Source: Asterella californica
Lineage: Eukaryota; Streptophyta; Marchantiopsida; Marchantiales; Aytoniaceae
Direction of reading: 5' to 3'
Length of the DNA stretch: 64,000 nt
Assembly (NCBI GenBank): GCA_036924285.1
Contig: JAYKYS010000009.1
Location: 10,478,001 to 10,542,000 of the forward strand
The notes beneath the pieces were generated by a model. That model ran no database searches and had not been told where the DNA came from. It was given only the letters and a program-made list of their open reading frames with translations. Of this stretch, positions 25,291-39,279 are shown one piece after another. Positions within the stretch are counted from its first letter, which is position 1, and each line of letters begins with the position of its first letter. Position numbers and translations under genes: made by a program.

Positions 25291-26429
25291 GATAGAGAGA
25301 CATGGGCATGAGAATGAAAATAGGTTGTTATTTTGCAAACATATAAGTTATATGTCAACCAAAAAAAAAGATTTTTTAGGACTTTTGAGATTTCTTGAGA
25401 CTTCAAGAGGTTTACTGACAAGATGTCAGCTTGGGAGGATTTGGGATCTGACATACGCATTGTGACAAACCATGGAAGGGACTAGTTTGAACATGCGGCT
25501 CGCAATAAATGTCTTGAGAGGTTGGTGAATCCAACGCAAGCACGCAAGACGTCACTAGATTCATTTTTGTGCAGGCTTTGTATAGGATCAAACGGTTCGT
25601 GCATAGGCGGATCGAGGATTGGGTATTGAGAGAAATTGAGACACTTGGAGAGATGATTTCACGTTTCAGTTATCTTTGAAGTAGAGCTAGACCGTTCGGG
25701 CCGTTCCTAAACCCTAAACTCATCTTGTTGTCCTTGGATCCATCGAGATCATAACACCAAGTTCTACAAGAAATGAAAACCATAGAGGTATTCATCGGAC
25801 GGCTGGGAGTTCTGGGTAAAATTGGTTTGCAAGGAGTCGCTTACGTCAGATTTTGTTCACCTGCGACTTGAGGTTAGGTTGTTCTTGACGATCGATGAGC
25901 CAAGCTCTTTGTTCTTGATGTCAATGCAATCAAGGAGTCTTCACCTACGTAAAGGAGAAGATTGTACTTGGATTAGGTTGCTGGTTTGGGTGTGGTGAGC
26001 GAATTTGAGTAGTAAGGAGTCAATTTACGTCAAGTTTTTTGCTTTTTGTGACCAAATTTCTTATGTGGTTTTGTGAAGAGAACTCCAAATGGTTTGTTTG
26101 GAGTCTCATATGGGTTAAGCTAGATCTACCTACCATGGAAGACGGATCTCAGATCAGACCATTTGATTGGACGATGTGCATGGATTTAGACTACAAGGAG
26201 CAGGTTTTGAAGTTTCAATCATCTGCGATAAAAAATTGTGCATATCTTGGCTATTGGCTGTCCGATCTTAGGGTTCTTAGAGCCTACAAAGTCAAGAGAA
26301 GAGATCTTGTTAGTTTCTGAAGATCGTTCACCGAAAAAAAGTCTCCAGATCGGTGTTCTTCGACTCCTTTACTACGGATTGGGTGTCTATTTGACTTTTG
26401 ACATACTTTTGCTATGTCGCTAGCTCGTT

Positions 26430-26640
26430 TGGGTTAGGATGATCTGACCATCGTGCTAGTGATATAATGAGCGGTGGAGGCACAACGAGTTTGGATTTAG
26501 ATTTGAGTTACGTTTTATGTATTACTAGCTACATGGGCTCCACTCTCGATCCTCATTTGGATTATAGTGATCCGATCATCGGACTAGTGATATACTGAGT
26601 GATGGCGGTGCAGTGGTGTTATTGAGGATGCAGCTGCTGT
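26430..26640. repeat. Diverged direct repeat, offset about 130 bp
   Basis: GATCTGACCATCGTGCTAGTG followed by ATATAATGAGCGGTGGAGG is echoed by GATCCGATCATCGGACTAGTG (each written here up to the shared end) followed by ATATACTGAGTGATGGCGG. Both copies are preceded by GGATTA- or GGTTAGGAT-like sequence. Confidence 0.5.
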
Positions 26641-27779
26641 ACATAAGTTGAGTAGCGGGATGCTGTTGTGAAGCAACTGTTAGCAAATGAGTGTTTCGCT
26701 TACTTCAATTTATGCTTCGACCGTTCTTGTCCTAGGATTGGATTATGAGGTTAGTTTAGGGACTTGGGTCAAGACTAAAGACTGTTCAGGTCTGCTCAAC
26801 TCATTTTAGTGATATATCGAAAAAGTGTATATAAAGTGAGGTTCAGATATATCTAAGTCTCATTTCTCGTGATTGTGTATGTCTTCCTTTCTCGTCATTG
26901 CTTCAAACATGCACGATATCTCTTCAATCATATACCCCGCGTATTGTTTCATGTACAACAATCCTGATAAGAAAACATTGTCTTGCAGCTTTCTTCAATA
27001 CTTATATGAAGATAACTGCCATGTTCCAATGGACAGAAAGAAGTTTCGCTTTAAATAAATCTACATCAGCAAAGCGCAATATTAGGAGAAATAATGAAAA
27101 CTGAAGAATCTCCCTCTGAAGAATGTAGCATTACCTACCTTAAAACATTCTAGGTTACGTCAAGATGCAAATTTGAATATGATCAATAGGATGTGGCTGC
27201 AATCTTAATAGATTGCATGGACGAGCTTAGCATCCCATCATATCTGGAATCGCATAACATCCAATTAACTATTTGTAGTTCATATGGAGTTGGCATCCGC
27301 ACAAAACCCCTCGTCAAGCAACATGTCTATCATGAACAACGTCGACTACTTGAAGCTTCTACTTAAGATTGATACGTTCTCAATATAGTCCTTAAAACCT
27401 TCGAAAGCAAAGAGGAAAAAGAAAAAAGAGGTTGTACCTTAGCGGCAGCTCTCACAATTGTACTACTAAGTAGAATGTTGTAAACCTTGTGCAAAGGTCC
27501 AGGCTAAACAGATCATCAAGCAATCTCTATTTTTACCATGAAATGTGTTACTCACCTTCACTAGAATCACGAGACCTTATACTTGTGTCCATAAGACTCA
27601 GAAAGATGTTGAGCATCTATGTTAGAGTCAAAGTTCGAATGTGAACTCAGCTCTCTCATCACTGCAAAACAACATTAAAAAATAAAGTTATAAAAGAATT
27701 ATCAAAACGTGTGAGAAAGTAAGACCGGTATAATCCGTAGTGAGGACCAAATCTAGTACTTGGAATACAGTCCTAGAAC

Positions 27780-27920
27780 TTCAAACCCCTAAGGATACCA
27801 CCAACAATAAAAGCTCTTCCATCAGGACTTGAACCCGATGACCTCTCCAACAGAGCCTGGAAGTTCATCCCTTCTAGAATATGCACATTGTCTTTATAGT
27901 GTGTGTATTCTAGAAGGGCA
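27780..27920 (-). repeat. tRNA-like B-box segment beside a perfect inverted repeat
   Basis: On the minus strand, GGGTTCAAGTCC at about 27826-27837 fits the RNA polymerase III B box (T arm of a tRNA), and GAGAGGTC lies just upstream. Next to it is an inverted repeat, CCCTTCTAGAATA at 27869-27881 and TATTCTAGAAGGG at 27906-27918. No complete tRNA cloverleaf is visible, so a SINE remnant is more likely than a tRNA gene. Confidence 0.3.
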
Positions 27921-28140
27921 CTACTAGGAGAATTTACTATGCGAGCTAAATTACTAAATTGATACATCATAGTACAATCATGAATTCATCACCTTTTGAG
28001 CGATCATTAGTATCCAGAATCTAAGTTGTCTTAAGTCCAATATCGATCTTCATAGTGACATCGATAATCACAGCCTCTATTCTATCCATTGAAAATCACA
28101 ACCGTCATATGTATATTTATTTTGACATCCAAGGAGAGGC

Positions 28141-31100
28141 TTATACCAACTGCACATTACTTGACATATATTTCCTTTGGTCCGAGTTCTCAAACACATG
28201 TCTGTCTAACGAGTCCATCTCTGTTCTTGAAGCTCTCCACTGACCATTGTATTTTTGTTTAATAGTCTGAACTCGATCAACACAAAAATTTTCCACCTGC
28301 ATACTGCTGGAGGCATCTGAACTTGTCCTTTTTTCCTCTTCGTTGATCGAGTGATCAAACTCAAAGCTGAATAGTATCAAAAAGCACAACACAATCTGTC
28401 CCCTACATCCAATGTGCATGTCACTTCACCTACCGTCCTTGGTTCAGACAAAGGTCCAAAAAAACATGACGTTTGCTTGATCCATGTTAGTATATCCTTA
28501 GATAGACTAGGATTTTCCACGAGCTAGCTGATTAGAGTTGTGTCACGCCTTGGGCCGTCAAGGCCGTTATAAAAGAATCAAACAGAACAGCAAGAATCAT
28601 GAATTCACATAATTAACAAAATTGTAGGTCTGCTTTAACAGGGCTTGTATCCAAATAAAGTCCTTTGTTGAAAAGCTCTGCAAAAACTTGTCTAGTCTGA
28701 GCATCAATAACACTTAGATCATCAAAGTCGTCATCGCTTAGTTCTGGTGCAGCAGAGATACTAATAAACTCTCAATGATCCCAATGATCACTATCGAAAT
28801 GATCATCATCTTTCTTTGTCGGTTGCACATCGATGTCAACTGACCACAACTCTCGTTTGACTACCCCTATCCACCAGGATTGATCACGCACTCCTACTGC
28901 GGGAGCCATATTCAGTTGAACTGACAGATTTTGAGCTTCAGCCAATCCAATTTTCAACGCTTCCACTACATCAACATTTATTTCTAACCCATTGAAATCT
29001 GCTAGACTAGCAAGAGATACTCCAAGTGCTAGAGGATCTAGTTTGCCTCATATTATACATTGTTTGGGATGTTTAGGAGAAAAACTTAACTCCATATATA
29101 TATTGTGTAAGTCTGTTTAAACCTGCTGCACAATCCACTAGATCCCCAAAATCATAACTATGTTCATATCCTCTCATCTCTCCTACATTAGAGAAGAATA
29201 ATTCACAGCAATCCGACCCTTATAGATGTAGAGAAATTGAGCGTCCATGAAACTTTTCTAGAAACAACCTCATAATTAACACAACAAAGTGACATGACAT
29301 TTACACATCATGATAGCACTCTACACTACACATATTCTTCTCAATGCAAGGTTTAGTATTACTAGAGACAAAATGGTTTCCTTTCTTTAACCAAAGTTGT
29401 CATAATCGAAGAAAGAAAGGGACTTTTCTGCAGCACACAATTCGTGCATGAAAGCTCAAGGATAATGAGTAGAATATATCGGTGTAATTCGTAACAATCT
29501 CTAGGTAAAGTCTAGTACCTCTTGTTTTCTCATGGTGATTGTCACCTCTAGTTTCTACATCAAGAAGACAACGTTATACACGTCTACTACAAAGACGTTG
29601 TGGTCTTGTCGAGTTTTGTCAATCAATTCTCAAGAATCTTGTTCTCTCAATCCATGCTTGTCATATTATAGTGTGTATATACAAGAAACAAGTGTCATAT
29701 TCCTGCTCTATATTCTCCTAGAATGACGTTCTACTCTTATCTAGAGGATTTAACAGCTTCTTACCATTGTGTATAAAGACTTGATCTTCCAACCCGTAAA
29801 CATCTCTATTAGAGCGACGTGATGTAGTCAATCGCCATCCTTCTCATCCCAAGCCAAAGTGTTCCCTCCTTGAACTATTGTAATCAAGTAGCATAAGTTT
29901 ACGTCGTCAACTGTCACTATCACTAGCATGCCAAACAATAGGTCATAATTGATGTAGATAAGTTCGGTCCCACATTTTTTTCATCAAAACCTAATGTTCC
30001 TTCATCCAATCTGCAGTAAACTTGTTACATGTCACTGAAGCATATAAGACAAGCTTTGGTAGGACTGACTACCAGGACTCTAGCATGAGATCTTATCACA
30101 AAATTCTTGAACATTTCCACTGTTTTAGTGTATTCGTCCTCACCATTTTCAATAACAACTTCCATTCCTTAAGCTACAAACATGGTTATTCTTCCGGTCA
30201 CACAATCTAAAGAGAGAATCTCGTCTGACCTCCTATCTGTTTAACATCCACCACATCCAAACGTAGATCAAACACTTACTACACCAAACGTTCATTCTCA
30301 GTATGGCTCAAAGATTTTATCAAAACATTCAATGTACGAGAAAACAACAAATATGAAAAGTGAAATAACATAGATATGGATTTAATTCGAGTCTCGTCTT
30401 TGGTCAACGTAACAAGAACGTCGCTTGCTATTCCATATCTCTTTTTTGCGTTGACCAGTGTACGTCTTATTTCCTTGAAGACACAATGTTGTACCCCAAA
30501 TCAAAAAGGAAGAAGGGATGATCGATCTCGCTTCACCGTCTGCAAACTTAGACCCAACAAGTTTACAGAAATACAATTTATCACCTACCACCCCTCCAAA
30601 TTGTAACAAAGCTTGACTAATAGCTTTGTGTTTTTTGAGTATCTCTTGCTTTGTATCTTATGATTCAAGTTTCGACCTATATCGGGCATGAACTTTCATA
30701 AAGCTTCGTTTCTACTGAAAGTCCTTGATCTGTGCGTTTGACAGATATTACAAAGAAATAACTTCAAAAACATCTCATTTAGTCTACACTTTGTGAGAGT
30801 GCAAATTCATTGACATAGTGTGAAAATCAAGAACTCCATGCTATGATATGCATGCGTATTGAACTGTGCATGTCTTTTTAGTTCGAATGTGGTGAGTCGA
30901 TTGAGTCTCATATTCTATCTCGTACTTCTCTCATCTCGCTTCAGATTAGCTATATCTTCTCTGACACATCTCTGTCTAAAACAAGACGTTTTTGTGATTT
31001 CAAAGCAATGAGTACAACATAAGTCCAAAACCTCACCTCTTAACTTTGAAATCCTTTGACAATCTTGATGTCTAAAGCATCTAACGATATCTACAAAATA

Positions 31101-32411
31101 TTCTGCTGAATTATATACTCGTGCTTGCATCTTTGGTTCTTGAAACCAACCATCATCATGTAACTGAACATGTAACAAAGTTTTCATCTCATACGATCGA
31201 CTCGGATATTATACTGAAGTAAATCAAAATCTCCAACATCTAACATATAACCCAAAATCAACATGAATACCTTCACTCCCACTCTCGACGGTAGAAAAAA
31301 CCACTTTAAAATAGCTCTTGATGGAATTTTATCTCTTAGTATCTCTCCGATCTTGCTTCTTGGATCTCTCTTTTGTACCAAAACAAAGAGGAACTGAACT
31401 TGCTAGACCTTGGTCAAGTAGGACATTATCCAAATGTCCTTGAGAGGACCATGCTCATGTAGGTTACGTTCTAAGTTGCGATGTTTAAATACTAACTCGA
31501 ACTTTGTTCCATAATACATACATGCTACTCGGGATATAAAAGATAAACATATCTCGCGGTTAACATGCCCCTCTACTTTGAAAGGTGGAATCTCCAAAGC
31601 CTCTACTTTCTTCATTGCTTCGACTATGCGCATGCTAGCATCCATCTCTACTCCGTGATCGATTGCAACAGTTGACTCTCTAAGAACACGATAGCTAGTC
31701 TGCAGTAATTGCCATAATGTTTACTGGACTTCATGTGTTTATTTCTGAAGTTCAAAAACACATTAACAATATGATTTTTGTCCTTCGTCCCTTTCGTCTT
31801 ACAAGACTCATAATTACACTCTAGACATGTGAGTTTGGCTTGGACTACATTGTCTTGATCTCAGACTCGTACACACCACTCATGATCATCCTTATCATTT
31901 TTCTCAGCATGTTTGGTAAGTTTCTCAATTTCCTTCTCTATATCCTATCAGGTTCTAGAGCAATCTTCAAAGATTGATCAATTTGAGCTCTCAGTTTGGG
32001 GCATGCTAAGTGTAAATGGTTTGTTCAAAGCTGTTGAGCTCTGAGTATGACTCGGTATGTCGATCGGGAAACTAGAGTCTCTCATAGCAAAATGATCGAG
32101 GGTATCTATAACAAGGACATATTTTGAAATTTCAAAATCTTTTACCTCAAACACCCAAACCTTTCCACCACAGGATGAAACTTTAATTAAGTTCTCCAAT
32201 TTAATGCTGACACGAGCATAAGCTCTGTCCTCCCAAAACTGAAAAGGACTATCAAAGAACTCACAATCCTCGTGTTTCTGAAACTCTTTAGGGATGAGTC
32301 CAAATGACAATCCAGAGCAACTAAGAACTCTAGATCGTCACCTAGTCTACGTAGTTGATACAAAGCTACAAGAATAGACACTTCCAATTTTTCACTGTGA
32401 AGCGACTGCAA
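28141..32411 (-). pseudogene. Decayed or intron-rich coding-like segments, family not recognised
   Basis: Several minus-strand frames have protein-like composition. Examples are about 32411-32280 (LVALYQLRRLGDDLEFLVAL), continuing in another frame at 32310-31978 (GGKVWVFEVKDFEISKYVLV). Others lie at 31645-31403, 31381-31184, 31187-30915 and 30609-30382, with 29045-28772 (DQSWWIGVVKRELWSVDI) and 28419-28141. They share a strand and order but switch frame without clear GT-AG borders, and some end in internal stops. This fits an old pseudogene or the remains of a transposon on the minus strand, or a real intron-rich gene I cannot resolve. No catalytic motif is evident, and I make no functional claim. 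Confidence 0.3.
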
Positions 32412-35360
32412 AATAAAACAAGTATCACCAATATACAGATAAGAGAAGTTGTGCGTCTAGAGGAAACCACCAACTGTTACAACGCTAAGATGAAGTAGAT
32501 TCAGCTAATCCAAAATGAAAAATAAGCATGCAACCTACACATGATCAGAGTTAACTATCTAAAAAACATAAAGATAGACTTACTCGCTGATGTGGTTAGG
32601 TCAACACTCACAATAAACTCGGAGTTGAATGAACTTATGCACGAGATGGAAGCTGAAATTTAGCTTGTATAGATTGAGGTCCTTACGATTATCATAGAGA
32701 CATCCAATATGATAGTTTCATTTGTTTTACTCCTGCCGAACTATATGCAAAATGAAGCTCGTCTGCAATAGCACATGGTCATAGTCTGGAGAGACATTTG
32801 TCATTTTGCAAACTTTAATTCACTGATTTCTTCGACATTCTAACAAAACAAGCTACCATTCACATGAAAGCGAATGACAATTCCTTCACATGTCTCTAGC
32901 AGTGTACATGGAACCTTGGTACATAGAGCGATGAAGAGCCTTCTGAGCCTCATGTGTCTAGTAACATAAATGTGAGCTATTTTTTTGTTGAACATTGTAA
33001 TAACTTTATGTGTGCACCATGGAGATCAAGCATGAGACGAAAGCTATACCTCAACTATCTTCTCCTACCACTTGGTCTCAAGCATGACATCCACAGTGTG
33101 CATAGTTTCGATGAAACTTAAACTCATGAAACGTATGCAAGCTGCAGTAGGCTTTGACCGCATAATAGAGTTCTATGATATGAACTAACCGATTTCCTAC
33201 CATTCAACCCATGACAAAGAACACACATATTATTGTTCAATAGGGACTAGAAGTCTCTCGCGCTTACTAGGAGTTTCTTGTTGAAGACCAATACTTGCAA
33301 TGATCTATCCCATCATGATGAATTTCAAAAATACTATTCAGACTTTTTGGCCCAAGTTATAAAATCTATGAGGTCCATCATTGTAGCGCATGTTATAAAC
33401 TCTCGGAGTCCAACATTACCGCACGATTGCAACCCAGATCATCTAAAGGTATCATATATTTGTTATTGTCTTTGAGAAGCATACTGCAAGGAAAAAGAAA
33501 CGCCATGTAGCATAATTAGCAAGCTGAGGTCTCGTTCGTACATGAAATTAACTAGACAAATCACTCAACCGGTTAAGAACGACCATGCACAACATCCGTA
33601 GAATCAAAAAAGAGCTCTCAATCTGTCAATCCTTGCGATGTCTAGATCTGTTATCTGCACAACTAAATCTTACAATGTTGTGATGACCACATGTACAAGA
33701 AATTCTATTTTTTCTAAATTCTATTTATTTTCTTATATATTTTATATATTTTCTAATATATAAAATAGCTAAGAACAGTACTTTATCAGTATCTAGGTAA
33801 AATACTATTTATATTGAGTTTTAGTCGAAAGGCTGAGCTATGATAGACTATCGTCCCGGAGACCTCGTATGTAGCTTGAGATATATTTGGAGAAGCTAGA
33901 ACAGTAATTTTCCACAGCAGAATTCTGGTATAGAGATGATCCAAGAGGCAATCGAATGAAAACTATGCATAGTGATCTATTACTTGTAGCCATAATCGGA
34001 GTTCATGATATAATAGTAGGGGATATGGAGAAATCTCATATTGCTGAGGATCACCGATTGGCAATGAACAACATAGCTGAGGCAATGCTTGCTTAAGATC
34101 CCGAACTGTTCATTCTTTTAGGCGTCTCATACACGAAGAATCGAGTGGAACTGAATTACTTTAATATGCTTTCACGCGCTTTACAGTTCAATAAATACTG
34201 TAGCAAGCATCCCCTTGGTACAACTCTCCGTCATTGTTTACTATCTATGGTGAATTCTGGAAAATACACTCCATCAACGAGATGGTTGATGAGACTTGGT
34301 ATCGAGCAGATTCGCTCAAATTCACTATGGAAGTGCTACATACATCTTGAGTCTGTCACAGGGATTGACATAGATAAGGTTTTTTTCTGACAGACAACTT
34401 CATGTTGTAAGTACTTTCAAAATTGACCTCAACAACAACTTGAAAGTAGTCGTACATCGCACATAACCGCTGTTACATCGAGAAGTTACTTCCAGACTTG
34501 GGAGACTTTATTCTACTATGCACGGCACTACTTCGATTGATGAGAGCGAATGAAGGTATTTCTTATATTCGTCCTCTTCAAACGATTATTCCATTTCATA
34601 TGATCGAATTGTCTTATAACGCATTTTCTGCAAGTACCACATCCTTATATGAGCACAGTCCATGAAGTGGAAAGAAAAAGTAAACATAAAAAGAAGGCAT
34701 TTAACATTGTGTAAAAGAAAGTGGGTTTGACACGGTCCAGACTCAACAAAGAGATCCGTGTGATCCGTAAAGAGAAAATGAGCAAAGTTCAGCAATCTGA
34801 TACATCGTAAGCATAAATGAAGCTAGGATCCTAGGATCAAAAGTTAGAAAAATAAATCATGAATATCGCTAATACAAAGACTGTCATGGTCAAGGGGTCA
34901 ACTGCAGCAACTACGATATGTCCCTTTGAAGAAAATATTTCGCAAGGCCGCAGCGATCTCTCAACAGTATTTCTGAACAATACCGGACCCACTGCATCAA
35001 CAACGATGTCTCACTGTAAGAAGAAAAAGTTTTGCAAGGCTTCAACGATCCGTCAACACGTACAGTAAAAGTATGAGATTGACAGGGGCTGACTGCTGAT
35101 CCGTCAAGAAGAAGAAACCTTAAGTTCGACGATCCTAGTATGATAGTGCCAAGCGCCACTGCTGCAACAACGAGGAGTTCTCACAACAGAATATAAAAAT
35201 GATTGCTAGTAATGCGACTAGTCGGAACTACGATTCTTGGTCACAATGTGTTGGACAAGTCTGTTCAGAGCTACTTGTAAATGGACGTTAAACTAATAGA
35301 CAGTTAGACCGTCATATGCAAGACCACATGTAATTTATTTTAAATATATAAAAGTCTTCT
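32412..35360. other. AT-rich intergenic DNA, no gene recognised
   Basis: Nothing here is recognisable as a gene or mobile element. Short open frames such as 34145-34390 and 34859-35068 lack support. Confidence 0.5.
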
Positions 35361-35370
35361 ATTAAATTTG

Positions 35371-35750
35371 CAGTTATTAACTTGGTCAGCCCATGCGCCA
35401 TAGTTCTTACTTGGTCGGGCCCCTCACTTTCTCTTCTTTCTTGGTCAGGCCCATGACGGGTAATAGGCAGTCGTCCTGCCAGCATGGCAGGAGTCTTGAG
35501 TTGGACGGCTCGTGTGGTTGACCTAGCAGTGATGAGGCAGAGGTGGTCAACAGTTTTCAACAGTTGAATATCCACATCATCACATCATAGACATCCACAT
35601 CATCCTCAAGTACTCATTTAATCACCCACTGCTGACATGGCAGTCGTAAACTGTCTATTACCAATCATGGACCTGACCAAGAGAGACGAGAAAGTGAGGG
35701 GCCCGACCAAGTAAGAACTATGGCGCATGGGCTGACCAAGTTAATACATC
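35371..35750. mobile_element. Foldback MITE, probably Mutator-derived (380 bp)
   Basis: Arms at 35377-35470 and 35651-35744 are near-perfect inverted repeats of 94 bases, ending TTAACTTGGTCAGCCCATGC on the left and its reverse complement on the right. Exact 10-bp direct repeats ATTAAATTTG lie at 35361-35370 and 35751-35760, each abutting the element six bases outside the well-matched arms. Long terminal inverted repeats plus 9-11-bp target duplications are the hallmark of Mutator-like elements. No coding capacity remains. Confidence 0.75.
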
Positions 35751-35810
35751 ATTAAATTTGGGACAACGTGTGTTAACAAAGTATTACTTTGTGACGAGCT
35801 TTGCTACGCT

Positions 35811-35935
35811 CCCACCAATGAAAGTCTATTATTTTGTAACTTTCTTTCTTCCATTCCTGCTATAAGCTACTCTTCCCCCAATGAAAATCTATCATGTTGT
35901 ACCTTTCATTCTTCCATTCCTGGTAGGAAGCTTCC
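35811..35935. repeat. Two tandem copies of a unit of about 65 bp
   Basis: CCAATGAAAGTCTATTATTT and so on, ending TTCTTCCATTCCTG, is repeated as CCAATGAAAATCTATCATGT, also ending TTCTTCCATTCCTG. The copies are diverged at several positions. Confidence 0.65.
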
Positions 35936-38900
35936 ATTCATTTGGGATGTATATCTAGACGGTCCCGGAGCGTCAGACTACTACTGTAGTTCCTTGTATG
36001 GATGGTACGAAATCGTCGAACGAACTATTTGGGAGTCTGTAAAAGCAAAGTGGAGTTCCCAAAGTCGCGCCGCCCTTTCGGGCACACTGAAGTGTACAGA
36101 AAAAACTGTCAAGCATGCAAGCTTCGTAACGTTCATGGAGACCTTGTCAAACACTTGGCGACCTTCCCGCCGGGATGGTAAAGCTGCTATCCTCAGTTTA
36201 CTATTGCTTTTCTGTGGTAGACTCCGCTCTGCTTTGCTGCGTTTGTGCTCACCACTCATGACTCAGCACAGGACTGACCAGTGTAATTTTTAAAAAAAAA
36301 TTTTTTTATGATAAACTGTTAATCAAAAAGCTCTTTTTTACTGAACTCGCTAGCTTGTCTATCATATAGTTTTAAGAGTGTTTACAAACTTTCACCTATT
36401 GGTTTTTTTTGGAGAATTCTCATTCAGAAATAATATTTCATAGTTGGATTATATTTGGGTTATTATTTAATTAATATAATAATATTTTTCAATAACACTT
36501 AAAAAATATACCAAAAAAAGTAGCCCCTATTCGTTCCAATCCACGTCCCAAGATTTACTTTTCGCATTTGTCCTCTTAATGCCCTCTTGTGGGAACTCTA
36601 AGTTGCATGTATATTTGTGTTGGATAGGGTGTTGTTAAACCACGTGTATTACTACAAGGGCTCTTGGTAATCCAGAAGACTTTATTTTCCCGGTTTGTTT
36701 TCATAGAACTAAGAAATTTAACAATTGTTCAAAAATATTTCTAGTGATTAGTCTTTATCCCTACTTGGAATCTGTGAAATAAAAAATAAAATTTAAACTA
36801 TTCATTAACTTTACAAGGTATATTCATCTTAAAACACACTATTTAGTATTAACACATAAAACTTTAGATGAAGATTTCAGGGTTTCTTGGAGTAGAAGAG
36901 AATCTTTCTTCATACTCCACGAACATTATGAGAAAAAGAATGTTCTCTTTCATGCTTTTGTACTCAGGTTGTATGCATATTCACCTCTTCTATTTGAAGA
37001 TGGAAGAGGGTTGCGAGCTTAATTTATTATCTAACTTTTCTGACGAGAAGAATTAAATAATAAATTAATGTATTTATTAATGAATTATTTTAGTTCAGTA
37101 GGCTCCTGCACTTGTATCCTCTGAAGCGTATAGTCCTACACTCCACTCACGGGTTTTCTATTAACATTTCCAGTGGTACCTGCATAAGCTATCAGTTTAT
37201 GATTGATCTATTTGTCGTGAACTCACGCTGCAGTCGGAGAGCATTCACTGAAAAGTATAGTTTCATGTTTCTACAGAAACCGAAACATGCTATTCCGGCA
37301 CATGATCCTTTCAAGAGACTTGCCAAGAAGTATTAATAGTTCAGTACGTAGTCAACATACCTTGCTTCTCTGCCATACAACTAGCAGGTAGCAGGTTTGC
37401 ATGTACAAATAAAGATAACTTTAATTTCCGAAAAGTTCTGGATTAGAGAAAAAAGACATCCATTGTCTACCGAGTCCTCCGCATCTAAAATAATCACAGG
37501 CCCCTTTTTTCTATAAAGCTTGTCTATCGTGCATCACCAAAAAAACCAAAATTATCTAAAGCGTGTGCTAACACTCTCGTGAGAGAAAAATGATGATGCA
37601 ATTTTCTTCCTTGTATTGTAAGCTTCCTTTTGGCGTTGGAGATGCTTATTTATTCACCTCTTCCAAGTTGGAAGAGGGTCGTATGCTCAATTAATTTACT
37701 ACTTAAAAATAAATTTATGCAAAAATTACTTGATTATGGTTGATCTAGAGCCGGACTTATACTTTGTGAAGTGTGTTGCTACATGTCACTCGTATGGGTT
37801 ATGTCCGTGAAATTCTCCTCCACCCGTGCCTATATCCAGCAGCAAGAAATCTCCCAAGCGGGAGCAAAACCACTATGAACAGAAAAAAAAAGGCAAGCAG
37901 ACACAGAAGAGATATTGACAAGGTAGAAGTGGTTGAAAACAGGAGAAGAGGAAGAATGACGAGAGTATGAACATTTTCGCTGCTGCTACCGTGCTTGTTA
38001 TGAAAATATTCAAAATGACCAGCGCCTCTACTTAACCATCGATCACTCCTATCCGAATGCTGAATTTGTACTGCCGCTTGTCAAGCTTGTCTTTTCCTTC
38101 CCTCAGGATCTTTTCACTATCGTGCAAAGATCATAATGGTTTATCATGGGAGATTGGAATTAAGAGTAATTATGTTTTGGCTATCAGACATATCCAATCT
38201 GCTTGGTTTTAAATCTACCCAATCTACCCCGATTGATAGATAAATCACAGCAGATTCAAGACAAGATATTATAAGCAATACTCGAGATCAGGTATGTTAA
38301 AAAGAATCCTATATGTATTTGATATTAGATAAAATTTTCATACTACTATGTGAGAAGCAATTTCACTATATTAAACAATCATCAGTTTAAGTAAAAAGCA
38401 CCAGAAACATACTTTGGACTGAGAATTACTAGTAAGTCTAATATATTCTGAGTAATTTTTTAATGTGATATTATTTTTATTCAACTATTCGTATTTTTAT
38501 TCAGCAAGTGCATTAGAATTCGTGTTTTAAATTGACCTCCTTTTATGGTTTATTTGCTTGATAATCTTGAAAATATTACGGGTCATCTAAGATTTTAATA
38601 GAATGAAATTCATTTTCATTATTTTATTTTCAGATAATTTGTAATTTTATTTCACAAAATCAAGTAAAATTGAATAAATAAAAATCTCAAAATTATTTTA
38701 AATAGTTCCACTTTTGTGATCTAAATGTCTCGCTCTTTAAAAACATTATCCTACAAAGTATCTCTGAAATACCCCAGAAATATAAGCTATTCTCACTTTA
38801 GTGAATAGACTGATACTTGTGGAATGAGAGCTTAAGATGCTTATCCAGGAAAGTGGTTTGGCAGATGCAAGGTGCCCAGAAATTCTCTCTCTCACTAAAC

Positions 38901-38973
38901 AGCAACAATCGAATCAGTTTCATGGTGAATTCGAATTCGTACAAGCTCCTCACATCCAAAACTCAAATTCAGT

Positions 38974-39033
38974 TTGGAAAGAATTTGAAATTCAAATTCA
39001 CTATTGGAAAGAATTTGAAATTCAAATTCACTA
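38974..39033. repeat. Exact 30-bp tandem duplication
   Basis: The unit TTGGAAAGAATTTGAAATTC plus AAATTCACTA occurs twice in a row, at 38974-39003 and 39004-39033. Confidence 0.85.
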
Positions 39034-39279
39034 TGGATATTCTCTCTAACAGCCTTTAGTACCAAGAGGGGTTTAAAGACCAAAACCATTCTCGTCTAAA
39101 AATATACTTTAGCAGTCGCATGGTTCAGAACGCGGTCAAGTTTGACCGCACTGTTTTGCAACTGAAAACGTATTCGTGATTTTACGTCACCGGTGAGCTG
39201 AGATGCATACTGCATGGTTTGATCTGTTAAAGCATCGCCGGAACGCAAATGCTAATTTCGAGTTTAATGTTTTGTCATC

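Larger units (their letters stand above)
23189..28140. other. AT-rich repeat-bearing region without recognised genes
   Basis: The region contains the minisatellite at 24783-25290, a diverged direct repeat at about 26430-26640, and the hairpin and tRNA-like piece at 27800-27920. I see no protein family in the short open frames. Confidence 0.5.

Noticed and set aside
35994..36293. 99-codon open frame with an overlapping minus-strand frame
   Set aside because: Both frames lack family signatures and are not supported by neighbouring exons.
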